Assembly (NCBI GenBank): GCA_019648995.1 | Contig: BLXT01006838.1 | Location: 301,589-329,538, forward strand | From: Plakobranchus ocellatus | Taxonomy: Eukaryota; Mollusca; Gastropoda; Plakobranchidae | Length of the DNA: 27,950 nt | Direction: 5' to 3' | Part shown: positions 20,015 through 27,950 of the stretch, piece after piece | Numbering within the stretch: the stretch's first letter is position 1 | How the letters are laid out: every line of letters starts with the position of its first letter | Notes under the pieces: model-generated | What the model saw: only the letters and a program-made list of their open reading frames with translations | The model's database searches: none | What the model was told of the DNA's origin: nothing | Program-made: the position numbers and the translations under genes

Positions 20015-20220
20015 CATAACTGGCTGATGATGACAAAAAGAACATTTCATGGAGGCTTTCGTTTATCATACATTTTTTTTTTTTTTAAACACAAGGACAC
20101 ATCATTTGATTGTATTTTCCTACAGTAATGATCTGCAAGATGTAATTATGACCTGTAAATATTTATACATGTACATGCATAATTGGTTATTAAATGTAAT
20201 GAAATGTGCCACTGTTTAAT
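20015..20220 (+). terminator. MZT1: MZT1 3' untranslated region and polyadenylation signal
   Basis: ATTAAA at 20189-20194, a common variant signal, lies about 175 bases after the stop codon. It is followed by the T/G-rich TTAATCTGTTGTTATTG at 20216-20232, suitable as a downstream element. Cleavage is therefore expected around 20205-20220. No earlier AATAAA is present after the stop. Confidence 0.55.
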
Positions 20221-22500
20221 CTGTTGTTATTGTTAACTTAATGTTGCATTGCGAGTTTAAGATACACATAGCTTAGTTTTGAATGAGTCTGAATTAAAAA
20301 ATTAATTTACAGTTGGACCTCTTTCAGTAAAACTTGTTGCAGACCTAGTTGATCAGTTCATCTTCAGTAAGGTATTTATCTAAGCCATTTCTAAGGGAAA
20401 TTAGTTGTAATTTAATAGTATCACAAAGGACAAAACATTCAAACATTGTCAATTTTAGCCGAAATGTTGCTGCTGCTTCTGGTTTCCCTCTTTGCACTTA
20501 GCTTAATTTGTAACATTAATGAGTGCTTCAGTTTTTTTGGGTTTTTTTGCTTTAGAACTTTGACTGGGGAGAAATTACATCATGCATTAACACTGCAAGC
20601 AGATTATGTGGAAAGATTAAATTGAGTTTTTCAGTCTGCAATCCCCTGAAACTGTCAAAATTACTCCTAAAATGAGAACAAATAATGGGTTTGGATTTAA
20701 GAATCCAGGAGCACACCTACTGCAGACATCATAATACAACATTCCTTGTCTTCCTCAAGCATTATGCTTACCTTTAATCAGCTACACTGTGATTGCTGTC
20801 GTTTTTTTTCTTCTAATCCTTTAAGTCTCGTAACATAGATCTAACTTGCAGCAAAAAGAGAAACAAACTCTCATTTTACACATTTTTATTTTATCTCACT
20901 CATTTCAGCAGCATATACATCATGTATAGATTTAGCGCTTGTGCATGAATGACTCTCAGAGGAATTCAGTAAGACAAAATTTCAAAGGATGTAGGACTAA
21001 ATGTTAACTTAAAATCTTTTCATTAATATAACATGATTTGCATTCAATAAGTTCAAAATTCTACACACACTAGAAATAACGAAAAATTAAAATAGTGTTT
21101 TAAATTATCACTCAAATATATCTGTTGTAATTTAAGTAAACACAAATAAATAAATGAATATAAAATAGTATAAATAAGTATGAACAAAGTTTAAAGACCA
21201 TACATTTTCATACTACTGGTTCAGAATTGTGAATACAGTAAATCTAGCATACAAGCCTGGACCTGACAAGATCCTTGGCTCAAAAAGGGATAAATGGAAT
21301 TGTTTTTTCCCCCTTGGACTGAATGAAAAACCTATTCAGGTTTACACACACACAAGCTTGTGATTCTGAGCCTTTGTCGAGACTTCAATATAAGCGTGTG
21401 CATGAGCCTTTGCTAATCGGTGAGATTGAAGGGGCAGTATAAGGAGATGGCCAGAACATAGGGCACTCCTAGAACTAAATGGCCTTAATGATGACAGTCA
21501 AAAAGGGGGAGGAAAGAAGGGAGTGTAGTGCAAGGCACTGTGGCAATTAGAAAAAAACGAAAAGGGAAGGGAACAGAGGGTCAGGGTTGAAAAAGGAGAC
21601 TTTTTATTTTAAGCCTCCAGCTCAAAGTTGATTGTTGAGCCTGCCATACATTATGATTGTAAAACGCAAAACTATTCTGATATTCAGAATTAATGTGTCA
21701 GTCTAAGACTGGCTTAGCATATTGCATCTGTCCACAAAAAAAAGTGATATCAGGCTCTGAGGCACTGATCAGGCCTGGGTGTGTTTGAGGCAGACAAAAA
21801 CAATTAGCTGACTGAAGGATTCCTGCATATCTCAGCCTTGTTTCACCAACTATTAATTGACTACTGTATACCTTTCCCCACCAAAACTGACAACAGTTGC
21901 AAAGTACAATTTTGAGATTCTGACAATATTCAAAGCATCAGAGTTGTATCAGTAAATAAAAAGATTCTGAGAGAAGGAGAACATTAAAGTTTTTCAATAA
22001 ACTTACTTGCAAATTCTGAAATTATGACATTTTGAGACAAACATAATATCTATGCACCAGTGTGGAATAAATTTTTTAAAATTATTCTGTTCCACTCCAT
22101 GTAGGAAACAAATATATACATACAGGTAGAATGAATTGTTAATAAGTTTCCATCCTTTGTACATGTGCAATTCATTTTGAACGTAAAAAAAGTTTAGCAT
22201 TAAAGAGGTAGAAGCAAGCCAGGAGTATTAAGAGTGATGGTTTACAGCAGAGCAATGATGAGCTGTTCATTGAAACTCTAACCAATCTTAGAATGCAACA
22301 TACCAGCAGCAAGACTGGCTACTTACTAGAGCAGAGTATCAGTATGCTTAAGATAAACTTGCCAAAAACAACAAATTATCTGTTAAAACAGGACTTTTTC
22401 TCCAGATAAGATATTTCCCTTTGTTACCTTTCTATTACTATGCTATTCAGAGTCTGGTTTGAATGAACACTAACAATAAACATGCATGCATGTTTCTCAT
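20221..22500. other. Intergenic sequence, nothing recognised
   Basis: The sequence is AT-rich with short homopolymer runs. I see no long open frame, repeat array, or conserved motif. Confidence 0.5.
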
Positions 22501-22537
22501 ACACACATACACACTCTCTCTCTCTCTCTCTTTCTCC
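22500..22537. repeat. (CA)n/(CT)n simple repeat
   Basis: A short ACACACATACACA stretch runs into about eleven CT dinucleotides. Confidence 0.9.
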
Positions 22538-23140
22538 TAAAGGTAGTGGCATAAGCAAACCCAGGCCCAACATTGTAAGTACAGAAGATCTAGCTCCTTT
22601 AAATCCTTTTTAAATGGTTAAGACAAACCTTTGATTTTATCCTACGTAGTTAATCTTAAGCAAACTCCACTGCATTCTAACTGGTCGAGACCAGAGCTCA
22701 CATTTTAAATTCTGAAATATCAAGAATAACAAAGTAAGGCAAAAAAACAGTGCATGTAACATGTAAATGGTTTAGAATATCAAGCAGAAATCTTTCTCCT
22801 GCACTAATGCCACACATTCATGTAACAACTGAACTGGACAAGCAGCTGCCTTAAAATCCTCGAAATCTTCCAATAAAAATCAAAAGGGATCAACACAAAA
22901 TGTCAGAGTCTTCAAATCCTAGCCCTTAATAAATGTTAAAACACTAATTAAAATTTATGAATAAAGTCCAGAGATTTTTAAAAGACAAATGAAAATTGTG
23001 AATCGTCTTGACAAACAAATGAAAAAATAGCTTCAGATTAAAGTCGTAACATTTAATCAGAAATTGATGACAATTGCTGGGTGCAAAAATTTGAGATATT
23101 GCTAAACACCATCAACATAACAGTAAATCATTCTATCTGC

Positions 23141-23314
23141 TGTCTATGGAAAGTGGAAAGTATTCTGGCGCGACCATGTTTGAAACAGATTTTAACCAAC
23201 TCATTGAAAGAGTCTAAAGATAATCAAAGATTGAAGGTCGAAAATGAGGAACATAAGCTTGAGCTTAACGAAGCAATAGATCAACATGAAACACACTTAC
23301 ATAAGAATAAGTAA
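23141..23314 (+). other. Coiled-coil-like open frame, unrecognised
   Basis: The open frame ends with SLKESKDNQRLKVENEEHKL followed by ELNEAIDQHETHLHKNK and a stop. Charged residues and leucines are spaced as in a coiled coil. It lies alone in noncoding DNA, without a good splice acceptor in front, and could be a fragment of a gene or mobile element. The next frame near its start also looks coding (MFETDFNQLIE), hinting at a frameshift. Confidence 0.2.
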
Positions 23315-24599
23315 TCTATCTAATATTAACTTAATGTAGAAAATAAAACAAACAAAAAAAAAGATGTATACGATGCAACAAATTTAAGCTGATATTTATA
23401 TTTTTCAAATATTATTACCATTTTACTCAATACTTTGATAAGATTGAGCTCTTGGTTTTCAAGGCACTTGCATAGCCAAACATTCTTTTACCTGCAACTA
23501 TCTAACTCATTATGTATTAATAGAAACTTTGATATAATTGCTTATCATAGAATACGACTGAACAGATGGGAGACAAATAGAGTGATGGTTCTTCGTTGGA
23601 TGTCATTCTGTATAAACATTTATATATAATACCAAAACTTTTAAACGTGGGTACAGAACACTTATTTCTTTTAAACCTAAAACCAGACTTAAGTTCTTCC
23701 TTGATCAAAATATGACTGGCATTAGGAAGAAGACTCAAATCATGGAAGGACAGCACATTTCAGTTATGATTAATGTTGATATTCTGCATATCAAAAATAT
23801 ACATGTATCAGTCCCAATTTTTTCTATCTATTATGTATATAAAAAGATAATTCTTATCCACAAGCTTTCCTTGGCATTTCTTTTCACCAAATTTTTAGGT
23901 TCATCGTGTGCTCTCTCTCATCAGTGTTAAATGTATACTTTCCACACTAATCGATTCAACTTGCAAAAGCAAAAAAAAAAAAGGTTTTATTATAGGGATG
24001 TGCAAAATAACTTGGAAATATAGAAATATATACAGAGGATGGGTGTGAACCAGGAATAAGAACTTGAAGAAGAAAATATATTTTTCTTCTTTGCCTTTGT
24101 CTTTTGATATAAATCTATTGATATTCTCTCAAAACACAATAATGGTGATACTCTTTTTCATGATGATATATCTGGAGTGCACTGTACAATTTTTTTTTTT
24201 TTTTTTTTAAAATTTCAGAGTACCATTTTTCTTTCAAACAAGTCTGAAAAAGGACAAATACTTCAACTGAAATTGAATTACAATTCATACATAAAGTGAA
24301 CAAAATAAAAATAATACTGTCTTTTAATATTATAAAACTCTTTGGCTGCAGTTGACCCTGCATTGCTTTTTATTCGTTGATTCTAAAAGGCATTCACAAA
24401 TGACAGTAACACAAACACAGGTTTACAAACTCCTTTTTTTCACTATCAAGATCTTGCTACCATACAAGAACAAAATTTTAAAGAAAATAACATGTAAGCA
24501 ATTTCAATATTGATGTGAGTATGGTATCATATTTGTTTATGAGATTATGAGTTTAGCTTCAACTTTCAGGAATCATTAATGTAGGACACTTCGAGGAGT

Positions 24600-24890
24600 A
24601 AAATAAAATTTTCTAGAGATTGTTTAACCTGTACACACTGAATCCGTGTTTTTTAATTGAAAATATTAAACAATAAAAGAACTTGTACACATCGACTGAA
24701 TCAATGAGTGGCTGTTTAACTTGCCCATGCTGAGTTCATGTTTCGTTATTGAAAATTTTCAAGTCGTTGAACTTGTAAGCATTGATGAATCAATGTTTCA
24801 GTAGCTGTTGAACATGTCCACACTGAATCAGTGTTTTTAATAGAAAATTTCTTAGAGATTGTTGAACTTGTACCGAGTCCATGTCGCACT
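24600..24890. repeat. Tandem repeat of about 92 bp, about 3 copies
   Basis: TGTTTAACCTGTACACACTG (24621), TGTTTAACTTGCCCATGCTG (24713) and TGTTGAACATGTCCACACTG (24806) start successive units, each followed by GAATC..TGTTT and TTGAAAAT. Spacing is 92 and 93 bp. A partial unit follows at 24860. Confidence 0.7.
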
Positions 24891-26548
24891 GAATTATTTT
24901 TTACATAGCAATTTTTCCAGTTTTACACGAAAGTTATTAAATACAAAAGTTTTGGTAATGAACAGATTATGGCACTTAGAGGATTTCATAGCTTCAGATT
25001 TTTTTGCTTCATTTCAATTTTAATAAAAAATTCAAATAAATAAGAAAAGTGCATCATCAAAAATTCGATAAGAATTTTCAGAATGAGCTCAGTTACTGAA
25101 ATACATAGATACATTTGGAACAAACCTACATGAAGGATGCAAGAAAAAAGAGGGACAGTCAGTTTTCGGCATTCTGAGAAAACTAAAATATATCTTTTGA
25201 CATTTTTTGTTCTGGTAAAGAAGGTGGTATTTTCTATCACTTATTTTAGATGATTCTCTTTCATTTTGTAACTTTTAATAGACAGACTAACTTATGCCTA
25301 AAGTGTAAAAATGTGCCAAAACTAACATTCTCTATTTTTCCCTTTGCACACTTCAATTTGTTTTTTCACTATCTCTCACCAATAATACAAAAAAAAAAAA
25401 AAAATTAAGATTTGTTTTTTAAGAAAATTATAAGTCAATACACAATTACCATTAGGGATGCGCACTTGTCTCAGGACCAAATGAGTCAAATGTCACAAAA
25501 TGTACTTCTGCGAAAAAGCATTCAAAGTACTGATATAGCGTATTTTTTGTGGTTTAAACATAACTTCTTTTTGAGCCTTTAAAACAAGTTTTATGAAGGC
25601 ACAATAACAAAGCTTAAAACTCAAAAAAATTTTTCCTTAGATCTGTCTGGATTCTAGTGAGCCAACACCTTCCACCCTTCTCTGTCCCAAAAAGCAAAAA
25701 CAAAATTAAACGCTTACAGATAAGAATTATCGAGACTTATGGAATTGTAACAAGTGGGTGAAAATAACAAAAGAAAATCTGATAAAATAATAAAAGGATT
25801 TTAAGATGGAAAAGGAGATCACAGATGCAACTGATACAGGGTATTGACAAATAAAATGAAAACAAAATTCAGCTCTCATCATACTTGTCTTATGAACATG
25901 TCATTCTCAAGTCAAAACATCTGGCTGGAAAATAGGAATAAATGGACATCTCTTTATATAACACTTTAAGTTTACAGCATGATCACATCTCTAATGATCT
26001 GCAGTTTTCAGCCTTACTTAGTCACAATGCATGATAACTAGAAGGCGGCCTCAAACTCAGCTAATAATTTTTAGCAACTTGCAACAAACTTATTGCATGA
26101 GTCTATAGGAAAATTAGAACTCTCTTTGTCAACAACATCAATCTATGTTATGTCTTTCCATATGCCAAAAAAAATGTTACCTTTGGTGGTCTGTAATCTA
26201 AAAAGTGTGTTAACTTTTAAAAACCTGCAGCGCATAGTCATTACTGTAGTTTTTTTGTTAATTCACAGAATTTAAATCTAGATTTTAGACTTCAGGGCAA
26301 GATCAAATTCAAAGTGGTAAACTGAGATGAAGGAGTCTGTGAATTGTTTTGGTCAGCCTAGACTAGATCTACAAGTTTGTCGATACATGGATTCCAAATT
26401 ATATCTCTTCTAGTCATTATCAAAGTGGTAACTGAGCCGAGTAAGAGAACATTGAAGGACTTGTATTTCAACTAAGCTGTGGTGTATAGATTTACTAAAT
26501 TTCGATCTAGATTAGATTTTGTGAAAAGGCCTTTTGCTCACAAAAGCC
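24891..26548. other. Intergenic sequence, nothing recognised
   Basis: The stretch is AT-rich, with poly-A and poly-T runs and isolated TAGATC hexamers near 26278 and 26360. No gene or structured repeat is recognised. Confidence 0.5.
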
Positions 26549-26815
26549 ATGGAAGATACAGTGATGGAAATAGACAAAGGCTGTACAAAGTAAGAATAAA
26601 GTTTAATTCAGTGACTGGATGAAACACTGCATATTGAAGAAGGTGACGTGGACTGTGAAGTTGAAGTTGGGGACAGCATCACAAAGATAAACATTAGTGG
26701 AAAGACCAGTTGTGAGCGATGCTATTAACTCCTGATCTACAAAGGTAACGGACTGAGTAACCTGAGAGAGCTTAGTCACCCAATCAAGAAACAATCAGTC
26801 CAACTACCGTCTTGG
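26549..26815 (+). pseudogene. Degraded zinc-finger (BED-like) mobile-element protein remnant
   Basis: GCCATGG at 26546-26552 is an excellent start context, and the frame reads MEDTVMEIDKGCTK before a stop. The same frame resumes with LDETLHIEEGDVDCEVEVG, DSITKINISGKTSCERCY and, after another stop, LLIYKGNGLSNLRELSHPIK. 'CERC ... YKGNG.SNLRE..SH' resembles a C2H2 or BED zinc finger (C-x2-C, then H-rich end with a G-x-S-N-L-x-x-H helix), as found at the N-terminus of hAT and related element proteins. One expected His appears as Leu. There are several in-frame stops and no catalytic domain in view. This is pattern recognition only. Confidence 0.35.
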
Positions 26816-27950
26816 TAGCATCATGAAACATATTTCCCAAACCAAAAAGAATAACTTTCTCATCCTTGGGTTTGGTTCTGTTTATGCAGGTGTTTTCCAA
26901 TCAACCGTCAAAGTTCAGGGTTGGACTATTTTTCTTCACTGTGATCCCTGAATTATTGTAAATATTAGTTTACAGAGTGAGTTTTTAATGAATTACAGAA
27001 TATGTTTGGGAGTGAGCAGCACAAACAATTCATGCCAGCATATTGTCGATGCTCAAAAGAAAAACCAATATAAACCAGAACATGACTGAATCATGACAAA
27101 ATTTGAGTCTTAAAAAAAAATAAAAATCAAATACTATTATTAATCAGTATGAATTGATTGAAATTCACATATCAAACAAATGGAGCCAAAAGCAAATGCA
27201 CTTTTTGTGTACTAAACCAGATATTTTTTGTGTTAGACGGCAACTATTCTCATTAATATATTACATTCTTTAGTTCAAAGTTTGCGGCAAAGGCAACTTC
27301 ATAAAAGTTTTGCTCATGTATTTATCATGAATTTATTTAAAAAACATAGAACTTCGCTTTTTGAGAAAAAAATCTAGATTATTATTTAATTTCTAGACAT
27401 TTTCTAACAAGGGCAATAATCTATGGGAACTCAGGGGAGGCTAAATTGAGGCTTTTCAGGAGCAGAATTTCTCTTTTTTGTTGTAAACAGCCCAAGAAAG
27501 AAAAACTTTAATAAAAATCAGACTTGCAATAACCACATGGGAAATTCTGACTCTCAACAGCTACTTGTGAAATTTCTGACTGGCAACAAAAGCATACAGA
27601 CTGTTTGAAAGACCTCTTTTCAAACAATTTGAAATGACTGCAATACATTTTTCATAACATGAAAGGTTTCAAGGCCAAACCCTACAAACGCCATTTTCAA
27701 ATTTTAATTACATTGTTGCAATGAATATGAGACTTCATCCTGTTTAATGCAGCCTGAGCATCCTAAAAAATTACTACTTCCTTCTAAACCCAAAATATTC
27801 ACCTATGATTGCCATTTTCTTCATTAATTTTGAAAGAGGTGTGTCAGGCCCAATTTTTCTTAAAGTACACAAGCTGGTATAAGTTTTTGGACAAATGACG
27901 CTTGTCATTAACAAAGAATATCCCTGCAGATGCCATTGCTAATACACTGT
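26816..27950. other. Flanking sequence, nothing firm
   Basis: A plus-strand frame from about 26817 is open for over 40 codons (SIMKHISQTKKNNFLILGFG onward) and ends near 26949; it may belong to the decayed element before it. The remainder to 27950 is AT-rich without recognised features. Confidence 0.35.

Noticed and set aside
26603-26794. 63-codon - strand open frame
   Set aside because: It is antisense to the zinc-finger-like remnant, whose + strand frame is the more protein-like.

Overview
This window looks like nuclear DNA of an animal, most likely a gastropod mollusc. It is AT-rich, its genes are split by GT-AG introns, and it is full of short transposon remnants, a tRNA-derived SINE, minisatellites and simple repeats. 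The gastropod call is an inference. It rests on the dispersed TAGATC palindromes, which I associate with gastropod genomes from memory, and on an ORF resembling the N-terminal part of RAG1, a type reported in mobile elements of the sea slug Aplysia.

One gene can be named with confidence. MZT1 (MOZART1), the small gamma-tubulin ring complex subunit, lies on the + strand in three coding exons (11499-11550, 17357-17502, 19988-20014). They encode 74 residues and are separated by introns of about 5.8 and 2.5 kb.

Layout: 173-981 is a broken PIF/Harbinger DNA transposon. 995-1290 is a 47-bp minisatellite. 1831-2223 is a short piggyBac-like element between TTAA sites. 2836-5755 holds one good exon and weaker candidate exons of an unrecognised gene on the - strand. 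6460-7528 is a broken + strand ORF with a RAG1 N-terminal-like cysteine domain. 8586-8727 is a perfect 71-bp duplication beside a SINE. 9420-9910 has unidentified coding-like sequence on the - strand. 10370-10545 is a second minisatellite. 11499-20220 is MZT1, whose first intron contains two MITEs, a CTG/CTA foldback and several inverted or dispersed repeats. 20220-26540 is mostly empty apart from simple and tandem repeats. 26549-26815 has a probable remnant of a zinc-finger mobile-element protein.

The most interesting item is the RAG1 N-terminal-like ORF, which carries the first three CxxC pairs of that domain without a RING or a recognisable RAG1 core. In vertebrates BORA lies head-to-head with MZT1. 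The divergent - strand gene here is worth testing as BORA, but I could not recognise BORA motifs in it. All identifications are by eye; no search was run.
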